From NCBI RefSeq assembly GCF_023544665.1, contig NZ_JAMJFL010000022.1, positions 57,939 through 121,938 of the forward strand: a stretch of DNA of 64,000 bases, given 5' to 3'. This document shows, piece by piece, positions 1 to 9,500 of the stretch. The notes beneath the pieces are model-generated. The model saw only the letters and a program-made list of their open reading frames with translations. It was not told the origin of the DNA and did not search any database. The position numbers and the translations under genes are program-made. Position 1 is the stretch's first letter. Every line of letters starts with the position of its first letter. Source of the DNA: Streptomyces sp. YS415. Lineage in GTDB: Bacteria; Actinomycetota; Actinomycetes; Streptomycetales; Streptomycetaceae.

Positions 1-864
1 GATCCGGAAGTGGTAGTTGTGCGCGCGGTACAGGGTGTAGAAGTTCATCGCGCCGGAGCGCTTCAGGACCTTTTCGTCGGCGAGGATCGCCGTGGTGTTG
101 TCCGAGACGACGCGCCGGTAGTCCCCGCACAGCACCTCCAGGTGGGAGGGCATGTGGTGGAGGTGTCCGGCGTCGGGGACGAGTCCGCGCAGCCGGTCGG
201 CGGCGGTCAGCGCGACCTCGGGGGTCGGGGACATCTCCATGAGGTGGATGTACAGGTGCAGGACGCCCGGGTGCAGTCGGCCCTGCGGTGACTCCACGAC
301 CCGCTCCAGCACCTCCCTGGCCTCGGTGGTGCGGGCGCCTTCGGCGGGCCGTCCGGTGTGCAGGTCCCACAGGTGCCAGGGCGTGAGGTTCATCAGCGCG
401 TCGGCGTACAGGGCGGCGATGTCCGGGTCGTCCGGGGCGAGTGCGTGGACGGCGCCCATGGCGTCGGCGTAGGGGGCGTTCCACACCGAGCAGTCCTCGA
501 CGGCCTTCGCCTGGGGGTAGCGGGCGCGCAGGGCGCCGATCAGGGCCTGTTCGACGGGGGTGCAGCCGACCGCCTTGGCGTGCGCCGACTCGACGGCGTG
601 GTGGGTGCGTTCGACGGTGCGCAGCAGGTCCCGTTCGTCGAAGAACTCCCAGGGCTTGTTGTAGTTCGGGCCGAGGGCGTAGGCGATGCCCCAGTGGGCC
701 ATGGCGCAGTCGGGGTCGGCCTCGGCGGCCTTCCGGAAGCACTCGGCGGCTTCCTCGTGGTGGAAGGCGTACGTCCAGGTCAGGCCGCGGTCGAACCAGA
801 GCTGCGCCTCGGGCGATGCGGTGGTGACGGTCCGGCCGTGCGGGCCGAGGTCGTAGTAGTCCAC
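1..864 (-). CDS. TPR-containing protein, 3' end cut by window edge
   Basis: The first 288 codons run off the left edge, so the C-terminus is missing. The GTG at 864 follows GGAG eight bases upstream, and the reading starts VDYYDLGPHGRTV. The protein is rich in paired helices typical of tetratricopeptide repeats (for example FHHEEAAECFRKAAEADPDCA and the later HHMPSHLEVLCGDYRRVV), a pattern common in large actinobacterial TPR proteins annotated only as TPR domain proteins. No catalytic motif was seen. It lies 64 bases downstream of the MFS gene on the same strand, so it may be the last gene of the XRE-MFS unit, although a hairpin sits between them. The fold assignment is firm; the function is unknown. 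Confidence 0.75.
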   Translation of the reverse strand, partial: MDYYDLGPHGRTVTTASPEAQLWFDRGLTWTYAFHHEEAAECFRKAAEADPDCAMAHWGIAYALGPNYNKPWEFFDERDLLRTVERTHHAVESAHAKAVGCTPVEQALIGALRARYPQAKAVEDCSVWNAPYADAMGAVHALAPDDPDIAALYADALMNLTPWHLWDLHTGRPAEGARTTEAREVLERVVESPQGRLHPGVLHLYIHLMEMSPTPEVALTAADRLRGLVPDAGHLHHMPSHLEVLCGDYRRVVSDNTTAILADEKVLKRSGAMNFYTLYRAHNYHFRI

Positions 865-871
865 GGGTGTC

Positions 872-896
872 TCCTGACGCCGACTCGGAGTCAGGA
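872..896. other. Inverted repeat overlapping the TPR gene ribosome site
   Basis: TCCTGAC and GTCAGGA form a perfect 7-bp inverted repeat around an 11-base centre that contains CCGACTCGG, itself a palindrome. On the transcribed (minus) strand the 3' arm includes the AGGA of the TPR gene's ribosome site. It could be an operator, a weak terminator after the MFS gene, or an RNA hairpin that hides the ribosome site. Confidence 0.4.
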
Positions 897-928
897 TTCT
901 TCCGGAGTTCCCGGCGCTCGCCCGGGAT

Positions 929-2110
929 CTAGCGTTTTTGTCTCACTCGTACGTGGGGCTCGGCGCTGCGGGCGAGGAGTGCGGCCCCGATCAGCGCGCC
1001 GACGGCGACGAGTGTGGTGCCCCGCATGCCGATGGCGTCCAGCAGCGGCCCGGCGAGGGCCGTGCCGAGGGCGCCGACGGCGAAGTACAGCACCAGGTAG
1101 GCGCCGCTGAGGCTGCCGGAGTCGGCGGGGTCGATGCCGATGACGAGGCTCTGGTTGGCCGCCTGGGCGACGAAGCAGCCCGCGTCGAACACCGCGAGGC
1201 CGACGGCGACGGCCGCGAGGTCGTCCGGGGCGCAGGCGATCAGCAGGGTGCCGCACGCCGCGACGGCCACGGCGCCGGTCATCACGGTGTGCGGGCCGTG
1301 GCGGTCGACGAGGCGCCCGGTGAACGGCAGGACGGCGAACCCGAGCAGCCCGGCCAGGCCGAACAGGCCGATGGCGGTGGGGTCCAGGGAGTGCGGGGGC
1401 CGGGCCAGGGCGAGCGCGAGGCCGACCCAGAGCAGGGTGAAGGCGAGGTACCACAGCCCTCCGGTGGCGACCGCCCGGCGCAGCCGCGCCTCGCGCAGCG
1501 GGAGCCGGGGCAGGGCGGCCAGCGCGGTGCGGTAGGGGCTGCGGGCCCGGGGCCGTTCGCCGGGCAGGAGCGCCGCGGCCGCACCCGCGCCGAGCAGGGC
1601 GAGGGCGGCACAGGCCAGGAGCATCGCGCGCCAGCCGAGCAGGTCGGTGAGGGCGCCGCCGACGAGTCGGCTGAGCAGGATGCCGGCGGACAGGCCGGTC
1701 GCCACGAGCGCGACGGCGGCGCCGCGGCGGCCGGGTGCGGCCAGGCGTCCCGCGATGACGCTCGCCTGGGCGGCGACCGAGGCGGCGGCGCCGATGACCA
1801 GGTGGGCGGCCACCAGTACGGCCGCGTCGGAGGCGGTGGCGGCCAGGACGAGACCGGCGGTCAGGGCGGTGAAGTGGGCGGCGACCAGGCGGTTCGGGGC
1901 GATGCGGTCGGCCAGGGGCAGCAGCAGGGCGAACCCGGTCATGGAGCCGGCGAGGGCGGCGGACGGGACGAGGCTGATCGCGGAGAGCGGGACGTCCAGG
2001 TCGGCGGCGACGACGGTGAGGGCGGGCTGGAGGGTGTAGTTGTCGGCTATAGCCGTACCGGCCATGGCGGCGAGCAGGGCGGTGCCGCCCCGGCGCGGGG
2101 TTCGGTTCAC
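929..2110 (-). CDS. MFS transporter, probable drug/metabolite exporter
   Basis: A 393-residue major facilitator with about twelve hydrophobic segments; the GTG at 2110 overlaps the TGA of the upstream regulator gene by four bases (GTGA), so the two are translationally coupled. The stretch after segment 2, ending LLPLADRIAPNRLV, resembles the cytoplasmic loop-2/3 motif of MFS proteins, and VDRHGPH is the matching loop in the second half. The size and 12-segment layout fit the drug:H+ antiporter or aromatic-compound exporter families. Being encoded with an XRE/cupin regulator suggests export or uptake of a small effector sensed by that regulator. The substrate cannot be read from sequence. Confidence 0.85.
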   Translation of the reverse strand: MNRTPRRGGTALLAAMAGTAIADNYTLQPALTVVAADLDVPLSAISLVPSAALAGSMTGFALLLPLADRIAPNRLVAAHFTALTAGLVLAATASDAAVLVAAHLVIGAAASVAAQASVIAGRLAAPGRRGAAVALVATGLSAGILLSRLVGGALTDLLGWRAMLLACAALALLGAGAAAALLPGERPRARSPYRTALAALPRLPLREARLRRAVATGGLWYLAFTLLWVGLALALARPPHSLDPTAIGLFGLAGLLGFAVLPFTGRLVDRHGPHTVMTGAVAVAACGTLLIACAPDDLAAVAVGLAVFDAGCFVAQAANQSLVIGIDPADSGSLSGAYLVLYFAVGALGTALAGPLLDAIGMRGTTLVAVGALIGAALLARSAEPHVRVRQKR

Positions 2111-2694
2111 GGCCGCGAGGCCCTGCTGAGGACCACGGCGTAACGGCAGGCGTCCGTGCCGGTGTTGGCGAAGACACGCGGGGCGGGGTCGCCGAGTTCG
2201 ATGATGTCCCCGGCGCCGAGGTCATGGACGGTGTCGCCGTCCTCGAAGGTGAGCCGGCCCTCCAGGACCCATACGAGCTGGTGGAGGAAGGCGAAGGCGG
2301 CGGCCGGATAGGGGACGCGGGCCCCCGGCGGGAGGTGGATCTCGGCGATCTCGGCGGGGAAGCGCGGCGAGGTGATCTGGCGGCGCCGGTAGCCGGTCTC
2401 CGGGTCGGTCCACTCGGCGTCGTCGGCCCGCCGCCGTACGCCCACCGCCTGCGTCTGGGCCGGGGGCTCCTCGGCCTGCGCGAGCAGGGATGCGACGCTG
2501 ATCCGGAACGCCGCCGACAGTTTGCCCAGCACGACGGCCGTGGGGTTGCTCTCGCCGCGCTCGATCCGGTTGATCATCGCCCGGGAGACCCCGGAGGCGT
2601 CCGCGAGCTGGGCCAGCGTCCACCGGCGGCGCTCGCGCTCCGCACGGATGCGGGTGGCGATGCGCTCCACGAGAGGATCTATCATATTGGACAT
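2107..2694 (-). CDS. XRE-family regulator with C-terminal cupin domain
   Basis: 195 residues from the ATG at 2694 (MSNMIDPLVERIATRI). Residues about 15-70 form a helix-turn-helix (LAQLADASGVSRAMINRIE), and residues about 105-190 form a cupin barrel (HLPPGARV, LVWVLEGRLTFEDG, DIIELGD). This HTH-cupin architecture is usual for small-molecule-sensing regulators that control a neighbouring transporter or acetyltransferase. There is no ribosome site before the ATG; instead a TATATT -10 lies six bases upstream, so the transcript is probably leaderless. The gene is coupled to the MFS gene behind it and faces a GNAT gene across a shared palindrome, consistent with autorepression and control of both directions (inference). 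Confidence 0.85.
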   Translation of the reverse strand: MSNMIDPLVERIATRIRAERERRRWTLAQLADASGVSRAMINRIERGESNPTAVVLGKLSAAFRISVASLLAQAEEPPAQTQAVGVRRRADDAEWTDPETGYRRRQITSPRFPAEIAEIHLPPGARVPYPAAAFAFLHQLVWVLEGRLTFEDGDTVHDLGAGDIIELGDPAPRVFANTGTDACRYAVVLSRASRP

Positions 2695-2706
2695 GATTCC
2701 AATATA
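2680..2706. promoter_or_regulatory. Divergent leaderless promoters with shared palindromic operator
   Basis: A perfect inverted repeat ATATTGG-N8-CCAATAT spans 2684-2705. It is an AT-rich island in GC-rich DNA and contains both start codons, which overlap (CAT 2692-2694 for the XRE gene, ATG 2693-2695 for the GNAT gene). TATCAT (2680-2685) sits seven bases before the GNAT ATG, and TATATT (2706-2701, minus strand) sits six bases before the XRE ATG; both fit the TANNNT -10 spacing of actinobacterial leaderless genes. The likely binder is the XRE protein. Confidence 0.65.
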
Positions 2707-3214
2707 CGAGAAGCGAGGGGGCGTGACGGTCCGCGCGGCACGGCCGGAGGACACCGAGGCCGTCGTCGCGATCCGCAACCACGCCGTCGAGCACTCGACG
2801 GCCCTGTGGACGCAGGTCCCGCACTCCCCCGCCGAGGGACAGGCGTGGTTCGCCGACCACCTCGAGCGCGGCTCGGCCCTGGTGGCGGAGGTGGCCGGGG
2901 AGATCGCCGGATACGCCTCCTACGCCCCCTGGCGGGCCCTGGAGGGCTACCGCCACACGGTGGAGGACTCGGTCTACGTCCGCGACGGCCACCAGGGTCT
3001 GGGCATCGGCGGCTCCCTGCTCACCGCGCTGATCGCCACGGCGCGCGCCACGGGGCAGCACAGCATGATCGCCGCCATCGAGTCGGGCAACAGCACGTCG
3101 ATACGGCTGCACGAGCACCGCGGGTTCGATCACGTCGGCACGCTGAAGGAGGCCGGGACGAAGTTCGGCCGCTGGTTCGACCTGACCCTGATGCAGCTGC
3201 GGCTCGGCGGGTAG
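2693..3214 (+). CDS. GNAT N-acetyltransferase, phosphinothricin acetyltransferase-like
   Basis: 173 residues from the ATG at 2693; a GTG at 2723 preceded by GAGGGG at very short spacing is an alternative start (VTVRAARPED). The sequence follows the Pat/Bar/MddA pattern: RAARPEDTEAVVAIRNHAV at the N-terminus, ASYAPWRALEGYRHTVEDSVYV in the middle, then the acetyl-CoA pyrophosphate loop QGLGIGGSLL and MIAAIESGNSTSIRLHEHRGF. Such enzymes acetylate the amino group of phosphinothricin, methionine sulfoximine or related amino acids. The divergent XRE regulator and exporter suggest a small resistance or detoxification unit. The family is sure; the substrate is inferred. Confidence 0.85.
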   Translation: MIPIYEKRGGVTVRAARPEDTEAVVAIRNHAVEHSTALWTQVPHSPAEGQAWFADHLERGSALVAEVAGEIAGYASYAPWRALEGYRHTVEDSVYVRDGHQGLGIGGSLLTALIATARATGQHSMIAAIESGNSTSIRLHEHRGFDHVGTLKEAGTKFGRWFDLTLMQLRLGG

Positions 3215-3305
3215 CGCGGGGCGTCCCGGGGGCCGCGCATGAGCCCGGGCGGGGCGGGAACCCGGTGATCACCGCAGTCCGCCCGCCATGAATCCGGAGA
3301 GTGCC

Positions 3306-3839
3306 ATGAGTCTGCTGCGTGTAGCCGGACGTCCGATGCTTGCCTCGATGTTCGTCGCCGGAGGCCTGGACTCCCTGCGCAACCCCAAGGACGTGGCCCC
3401 CGCCGCGGAGCCCGTCGTCCAGCCGATCACCGAACGGGTGGAGGCCCTGCCCGACCGCACGGAACAGCTGGTGCGGCTCAACGGCGCCGTCCAGGTCGCC
3501 GCGGGCGTCATGCTCGGCATCGGCCGGATGCCCCGGATCGCCGCGCTCGCCGTCGCGGCGACGCTGGTGCCGACCACGCTGGCCGGCCACCGCTTCTGGG
3601 AGGAGGACGACCCGGACCAGCGGTCGCAGCAGCGCATCCACTTCCTGAAGAACATGTCGATGCTCGGCGGCCTGCTGATCGCCGCCGACGACACCGGCGG
3701 CTCCCCCTCCCTGGCCTGGCGCAGCCGCCACACCGCCAAGGGCCTGCGCCGCGACGCCCGCCTGGTCAGCCGCTCCGTGCGCACGACCGCCCGCCCGGCG
3801 GCAAAGGCGGCCGGCGCCCGCGCAAAGCTGTCCCGCTGA
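3306..3839 (+). CDS. DoxX-like membrane protein
   Basis: 177 residues. The ATG at 3306 has GGAGA five bases upstream and is preferred to the ATG at 3288. Hydrophobic segments near residues 5-20, 65-100 and 125-140 and the pattern RPMLASMFVAGGLDSLRNP, then LAGHRFWEEDDPDQRSQQRIHFLKNMSMLGGLLI, match the DoxX/DUF-type four-helix membrane family widespread in actinobacteria. The C-terminal 40 residues are very basic (RHTAKGLRRDARLVSRSVRT) and likely face the cytoplasm. Actinobacterial DoxX relatives have been linked to redox stress and thiol homeostasis, but nothing here fixes a role. The gene appears to stand alone. Confidence 0.8.
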   Translation: MSLLRVAGRPMLASMFVAGGLDSLRNPKDVAPAAEPVVQPITERVEALPDRTEQLVRLNGAVQVAAGVMLGIGRMPRIAALAVAATLVPTTLAGHRFWEEDDPDQRSQQRIHFLKNMSMLGGLLIAADDTGGSPSLAWRSRHTAKGLRRDARLVSRSVRTTARPAAKAAGARAKLSR

Positions 3840-4170
3840 CGCCGACCGGCGCTGCGTAGGGCGTGGTCCCGGCCGTACGACGCTCGGACCGGCCCTGCGC
3901 AAGCCACCCCCGTCCCCGCGCACCCGCCCCGGCCGGTCCGCCGCCTGCGGTCCGGCCGGCCGCCCCTTGGGCACCATCACGCCGGTTGCCGCGCCGGCCG
4001 CTTCCGGCTGCGCAGGCCGGTCTCGGGCAACTGCCCCACCACCTCGGGCACTCCGGACCTCCTCGCCCGGCACGGACTCCACAGGCGTGCGCGGCGGACA
4101 GGGCCGCGGGCCGCGAACGCCCGTGCAGGCAGGGGATGTTGACGCCCCTCAGCCGCCCGTCAGCCGCCCG
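3840..4170. other. Non-coding gap between DoxX-like gene and pgm
   Basis: About 330 bases without a convincing gene; open frames here are GC-driven and lack starts with ribosome sites. It holds a strong hairpin near 3929-3959 and, at its right end, the three-copy 11-bp repeat described separately. Both flanking genes end here (convergent), which fits a terminator region. Confidence 0.6.
3929..3959. terminator. Hairpin downstream of the DoxX-like gene
   Basis: CCGGCCGG-T-CCGC, a 5-base loop, then GCGG-T-CCGGCCGG. The stem has 8+4 pairs with one T/T mismatch. It lies 90 bases after the DoxX stop, has no U-tract, and could end transcription from either side. Confidence 0.45.
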
Positions 4171-4182
4171 TCAGCCGCCCAG
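4150..4182. repeat. Three tandem copies of an 11-bp unit over the pgm stop codon
   Basis: CAGCCGCCCGT occurs at 4150-4160, 4161-4171 and, with the last bases diverged, at 4172-4182. The pgm stop codon (TCA on the plus strand, 4171-4173) lies at a repeat junction, so slippage would change the last residues of Pgm and the position of its stop. Confidence 0.7.
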
Positions 4183-5811
4183 GGCCGTCAGCACCACCGA
4201 CCTGGCCTCCTCCTGGACCTGGCGCAGATGGTCCTCCCCGCGGAACGACTCGCCGTAGATCTTGTAGACGTCCTCCGTGCCCGAAGGCCGCGCCGCGAAC
4301 CAGGCGTTGGCCGTGCACACCTTGATGCCGCCGAGTGCGGCGCCGTTGCCCGGGGCCTCGGTCAGGACCGCCGTGACCGGGTCCCCGGCGAGGGTGTCGG
4401 CGGTGACCTGCTGCGGTGACAGCTTCGCGAGGAGGGCCTTCTCCTCCCGGGACGCGGGTGCGTCGACACGCGCGTATGCGGGCGCGCCGAAGCGGTCGGT
4501 GAGATCGGCGTAGTGCCGCGACGGGGACTTGCCCGTGACCGCCGTGATCTCGGAGGCGAGCAGCGCCAGGATGATGCCGTCCTTGTCGGTGGTCCACACC
4601 GAGCCGTCCCGGCGCAGGAAGGACGCGCCCGCCGACTCCTCGCCGCCGAAGCCGAGGGTGCCGTCGGCCAGGCCGTCCACGAACCACTTGAATCCGACGG
4701 GGACTTCGACGAGCGGGCGGCCGACCTCCGCCGCGACCCGGTCGATCATGCTGGACGAGACCAGCGTCTTGCCGACCCCGGCGCCCGCCGGCCACCGCTC
4801 GCGGTGCGAGAAGAGGTAGGAGATCGCCACCGCCAGGTAGTGGTTGGGGTTCATCAGACCGCCGTCCGGGGTGACGATGCCGTGCCGGTCGGCGTCGGCG
4901 TCGTTGCCGGTGGCGATGTCGTACCGGTCGCGCTGCTCGATGAGCGAGGCCATGGCGTACGGCGAGGAGCAGTCCATGCGGATCTTGCCGTCCCAGTCCA
5001 GCGTCATGAAGCGCCAGGTGGGATCGGTGAGCGGATTGACCACGGTGAGGTCGAGCCGGTGCTGCTCGGCGATCCGGCCCCAGTAGGCCACCGAGGCGCC
5101 GCCCAGCGGGTCCGCGCCGATGCGTACGCCCGCGGTCCGGATCGCCTCCAGGTCCAGCACGTCCGGCAGGTCGGCCACGTACGTGCCGAGGAAGTCGTAG
5201 CGGCCGGTGCCGGGCGCGGCCAGGGCGCGGGCGTACGGGATGCGCCGTACGTCCTTCAGGCCGCCGGTGATGATCTCGTTGGCGCGGTCCTGGACCCAGG
5301 AGGTCGCGTCGGAACCGGCGGGGCCGCCGCTCGGCGGGTTGTACTTGAAGCCGCCGTCCGCGGGCGGGTTGTGCGAGGGGGTGACCACCACACCGTCGGC
5401 GAGGCCGGAGGTGCGGCCGCGGTTGTGCGCGAGGATGGCGTGCGAGACCGCCGGGGTGGGCGTGTAGCCGTCGGTCTGGTCGATGAGGACGGTGACGTCG
5501 TTGGCCGCGAACACCTCCAGCGCCGTGATCCGGGCGGGCTCCGACAGGGCGTGGGTGTCGGCGCCGAGGAAGAGGGGCCCGTCGGTGCCCTGGGCCGTGC
5601 GGTACTCGCAGATGGCCTGGCTGGTGGCGGCGATGTGGTCCTCGTTGAACGCCGCCGCGAGGGAGGAGCCGCGGTGTCCCGAGGTGCCGAACGCCACCCG
5701 CTGGCCCGGCTCGGCCGGGTCGGGGTGCAGCGCGTAGTACGCCGTCACCAGGCGGGCCACATCGATCAGGTCCTCGGGCCCGGCGACCTGCCCCGCTCGC
5801 TCGTCCTGCAT
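4171..5811 (-). CDS. pgm: Phosphoglucomutase (alpha-D-glucose phosphate-specific)
   Basis: 546 residues, the usual length. It interconverts glucose 1-phosphate and glucose 6-phosphate in the cytoplasm, linking glycolysis with glycogen, trehalose and cell-wall sugar synthesis. Visible motifs: the phosphoserine loop TPSHNP (Ser146), the Mg2+ loop DADADRHG (304-311), the sugar loop GGEESAG (389-395) and the phosphate-binding RPSGTED near the C-terminus. The ATG at 5811 follows GAGGAGCCGGAG. The gene faces a methyltransferase gene across about 130 bases and ends inside a three-copy 11-bp repeat. All catalytic residues are present. Confidence 0.96.
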   Translation of the reverse strand: MQDERAGQVAGPEDLIDVARLVTAYYALHPDPAEPGQRVAFGTSGHRGSSLAAAFNEDHIAATSQAICEYRTAQGTDGPLFLGADTHALSEPARITALEVFAANDVTVLIDQTDGYTPTPAVSHAILAHNRGRTSGLADGVVVTPSHNPPADGGFKYNPPSGGPAGSDATSWVQDRANEIITGGLKDVRRIPYARALAAPGTGRYDFLGTYVADLPDVLDLEAIRTAGVRIGADPLGGASVAYWGRIAEQHRLDLTVVNPLTDPTWRFMTLDWDGKIRMDCSSPYAMASLIEQRDRYDIATGNDADADRHGIVTPDGGLMNPNHYLAVAISYLFSHRERWPAGAGVGKTLVSSSMIDRVAAEVGRPLVEVPVGFKWFVDGLADGTLGFGGEESAGASFLRRDGSVWTTDKDGIILALLASEITAVTGKSPSRHYADLTDRFGAPAYARVDAPASREEKALLAKLSPQQVTADTLAGDPVTAVLTEAPGNGAALGGIKVCTANAWFAARPSGTEDVYKIYGESFRGEDHLRQVQEEARSVVLTALGG

Positions 5812-5944
5812 CTCCGGCTCCTCAGCACGCTTCGACCGTCGCTTACGGATCTCATTTTCCCCTGCTGGGCGCCGGCACGCGCACCGGGCCGCCGTTGTGG
5901 CGCGGATCCGCCGGATGCGACGATACGGGCCGCCGAGCGAAGGG

Positions 5945-6586
5945 ATGCGAGACGTGCCGCACGAGGAGCAACGCCCGCCCGCCGCAGCGCTGTTCGACGC
6001 GCTGGGTGCCGACTACGAGAAGGCGTTCGCCCACGCCCCCGCCCATCTGTCCGCCCTGGAGTGGCTGCTCGAACGGCTGCCGTCCGCCGCCCGGACGCTG
6101 GACGTGGGCAGCGGCACCGGACGGCCGACCGCGGCGGCGCTCGCCGCGGCGGGCCACTCGGTGCTGGGCGTCGACGTCTCCCCCGTGATGGCCGACCTCG
6201 CCGCGCGGCAGGTCCCCGACGCCGAGTTCCGCTGCGCCGACATCCGTGAACTCCCGCTGGAGGATGCCTCCTTCGACGGAGTGTGCGTGTTCTTCTCACT
6301 GCTGCAGATGACCCGCGCGGAGCAGACGGCAGTGGTGCACCGGCTGGCCCGCGCCCTGAAGCCCGGGGGCCATCTGGTGCTGGCGACCGTGCCCGCCGAC
6401 GTGGCGGACGTCGAGGTGGTCTTCATGGGCCGACCGGTCCGCGCGACGAGCTTTGCCGAGGCGGACCTGGTCGCCCTGCTGGAGGCGGCGGGGCTGACGG
6501 TGCTGTCCCGGAACAGCACCGTCTTCACCCCGGACCACCCCGGAGCGGGGCCCGAGCCCCACGTCTTCCTGTACTGCCGTCGCTGA
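5945..6586 (+). CDS. Class I SAM-dependent methyltransferase
   Basis: 213 residues from the ATG at 5945; the GTG at 5954 (nine bases after AAGGG) is an equally plausible start. The SAM site is clear: TLDVGSGTGRPTAAALAAAGH (motif I), GVDVS (motif II), AEFRCADIRELPLED (motif III) and LKPGGHLVLATVP (post III), as in Methyltransf_11/25 proteins. The substrate cannot be inferred. It is followed at once by the convergent pyruvate carboxylase gene (stops 2 bases apart), so the two transcripts may overlap. No operon partner was seen. Confidence 0.85.
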   Translation: MRDVPHEEQRPPAAALFDALGADYEKAFAHAPAHLSALEWLLERLPSAARTLDVGSGTGRPTAAALAAAGHSVLGVDVSPVMADLAARQVPDAEFRCADIRELPLEDASFDGVCVFFSLLQMTRAEQTAVVHRLARALKPGGHLVLATVPADVADVEVVFMGRPVRATSFAEADLVALLEAAGLTVLSRNSTVFTPDHPGAGPEPHVFLYCRR

Positions 6587-6588
6587 CC

Positions 6589-9500
6589 TCAGCCGATCTC
6601 CACCAGCAGGTCACCGCCCTCGACCTGCTGGATCCGGTTGACCGCGAGCCGGGAGACCGTGCCGTCCTTCGCGGCGGTGATCGACGCCTCCATCTTCATC
6701 GCCTCGATGGTCGCCACCGTCGCCCCGGCCGCCACCTGGTCGCCCTCGGCGACCGCGAGGGTCACCACGCCCGCGAACGGCGCCGCGACATGGCCGGAAT
6801 TGGAGCGGTCGGCCTTCTCGGTGGCCGGGACGTCCGAGGCCACCTGCCGGTCGCGGACCTGGATGGGCCGCAACTGGCCGTTCAGGGAGGACATCACCGT
6901 CCGCATGCCCCGCTCGTCCGCCTCACCGACCGCCTGGAGCTCGATCAGCAGCCGCACCCCGGGTTCGAGGTCGATGGCGTACTCCTTGGCCTGGCGCAGG
7001 CCGTAGAAGAAGTCCTTGCTGTCCAGCACGCTGGTGTCGCCGTAGGACTGGCGGTGGGTCTCGAACTCGCGGGTCGGGCCGGGGAACAGCAGCCGGTTGA
7101 GGGTGGCGCGCCGGTCCTTGACCAGTCCCTCGCGATCCTCGGCACCGAGGTCCGCGGGCGGCTTGGCCTCGGCGCGCCCGCGCAGCGCCTTGCTGCGGAA
7201 CGGCTCGGGCCAGCCGCCGGGCGGGGTGCCCAGCTCGCCGCGGAGGAAGCCGATGACGGAGTCGGGGATGTCGAACCGGTCGGGCTCCGCCTCGAATTCC
7301 TTCGGGTCGACGCCCGCACCCACCAGGTGCAGGGCCAGGTCGCCGACGACCTTGGAGGACGGGGTGACCTTCACCAGCCGGCCCAGCATCCGGTCGGCGG
7401 CGGCGTACATGGCCTCGATGTCCTCGAAGCGGTCGCCGAGGCCGAGCGCGATGGCCTGGGTGCGCAGGTTGGACAGCTGACCGCCGGGGATCTCGTGGTG
7501 GTAGACCCGGCCGGTCGGCGCGGGCAGGCCCGCCTCGAAGGGTGCGTAGACCTTGCGGACGCTCTCCCAGTACGGCTCCAGGTCGCCGACGGCCTGGATG
7601 TCGAGGCCGGTCGGGCGGGCGGAGTGGTCGGTCGCGGCCACGATCGCCGACAGGGACGGCTGGGAGGTGCTGCCCGCCATGGACGCCACCGCTCCGTCCA
7701 CGGCGTCCGCTCCCGCCTGGACCGCGGCGAGGTAGGTGGCGAGCTGGCCGCCCGCGGTGTCGTGGGTGTGCAGATGCACCGGCAGGTCGAACTCCCTGCG
7801 CAGCGCCGTCACGAGGGTGGCGGCGGCCGGGGCCCGCAGCAGTCCGGCCATGTCTTTGACGGCCAGGACATGGGCGCCCGCGTCGACGATCTTCTCGGCG
7901 AGGCGCAGGTAGTAGTCGAGGGTGTAGAGCCGCTCGTTCGGGTCGGAGAGGTCGGCGGTGTAGCACAGGGCCACCTCCGCGACGGCGGTCCCGGTCCGGC
8001 GTACGGCGTCGATGGCGGGGCGCATCTGGTCGACGTCGTTGAGGGCGTCGAAGATGCGGAAGATGTCGATGCCGGTGGCGGCGGCCTCCTGCACGAAGGC
8101 GTCGGTGACCTCGGTCGGGTACGGGGTGTAGCCGACCGTGTTGCGGCCGCGCAGCAGCATCTGCAGGCAGATGTTCGGGACGGCCTCGCGCAGGGCGGCC
8201 AGCCGCTCCCAGGGGTCCTCGGCGAGGAACCGCAGGGCGACGTCGTAGGTGGCGCCGCCCCAGCACTCCAGCGAGAGCAGCTCGGGCAGGGTGCGGGCGA
8301 CGACCGGGGCGACGGCGAGCATGTCCTTCGTACGGACCCGGGTGGCGAGCAGGGACTGGTGGGCGTCGCGGAAGGTGGTGTCGGTGACGCCGAGGGTGGG
8401 TGCCTCGCGCAGGTTCCGGGCGAAGCCCTCGGGGCCGAGGTCGACCAGCCGCTGCCGGGAGCCCGCGGGCGGCTGGCCCTCGGGCAGCGGGGGCAGCTTG
8501 GCCATCGGGTCGGCCAGGTCGGGCCGCTCGCCGTGCGGCCGGTTCACCGTGACGTCGGCCAGGTAGGTCAGCAGCTTGGTGCCGCGGTCGGCGGAGTGGC
8601 GGGAGGTGAGCAGATGCGGGCGCTGCTCGATGAACGAGGTGGTGACCCGGCCGGCCTGGAAGTCCGGATCGTCCAGTACCGCCTGGAGGAACGGGATGTT
8701 GGTGGCCACCCCGCGGATGCGGAACTCGGCGACGGCACGCCGGGCGCGGCCCACCGCGGCGGCGAAGTCGCGGCCCCGGCAGGTGAGCTTGACCAGCATG
8801 GAGTCGAAGTGGGCGCTGATGTCCGTACCGGCGTGGGTGGTACCGCCGTCGAGGCGGATGCCGGAGCCGCCGGGTGAACGGTAGGCGCTGATCCGGCCGG
8901 TGTCCGGGCGGAAGCCGTTGGCGGGGTCCTCGGTGGTGATACGGCACTGCAGGGCGGCGCCGCGCAGCGTGATGGTCTCCTGGGCGAGCCCGAGGTCGGC
9001 GAGGCTCTCACCGGCGGCGATGCGCAGCTGGGACTGGACCAGGTCGACGTCGGTGACCTCCTCGGTGACCGTGTGCTCGACCTGGATGCGCGGGTTCATC
9101 TCGATGAAGACGTGGTTGCCGTCGCGGTCCAGGAGGAACTCCACGGTGCCCGCGTTGCGGTAGCCGATCCGCCGGGCGAACCGGACGGCGTCGGCGCAGA
9201 TGCGGTCGCGCAGCGCCGGGTCGAGGTTGGGGGCGGGCGCGAGTTCGATGACCTTCTGGTGGCGGCGCTGCACCGAGCAGTCCCGCTCGAAGAGGTGGAT
9301 GACGTTGCCCTGACCGTCGGCGAGGATCTGCACCTCGATGTGGCGCGGCTCGACGACGGCCTTCTCCAGGAAGACCGTGGGGTCGCCGAACGCGGACGCC
9401 GCCTCGCGGGAGGCCGCCTCGATGGACTCCCTGAGCTGGGCGGGGTCCTCGACGCGGCGCATCCCGCGCCCGCCGCCGCCTGCGACGGCCTTGACGAAGA

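Noticed and set aside
3863..4419. Open frames in the gap after the DoxX-like gene
   Set aside because: Pro/Arg-rich, without ribosome sites or motifs, and overlapping the pgm end.
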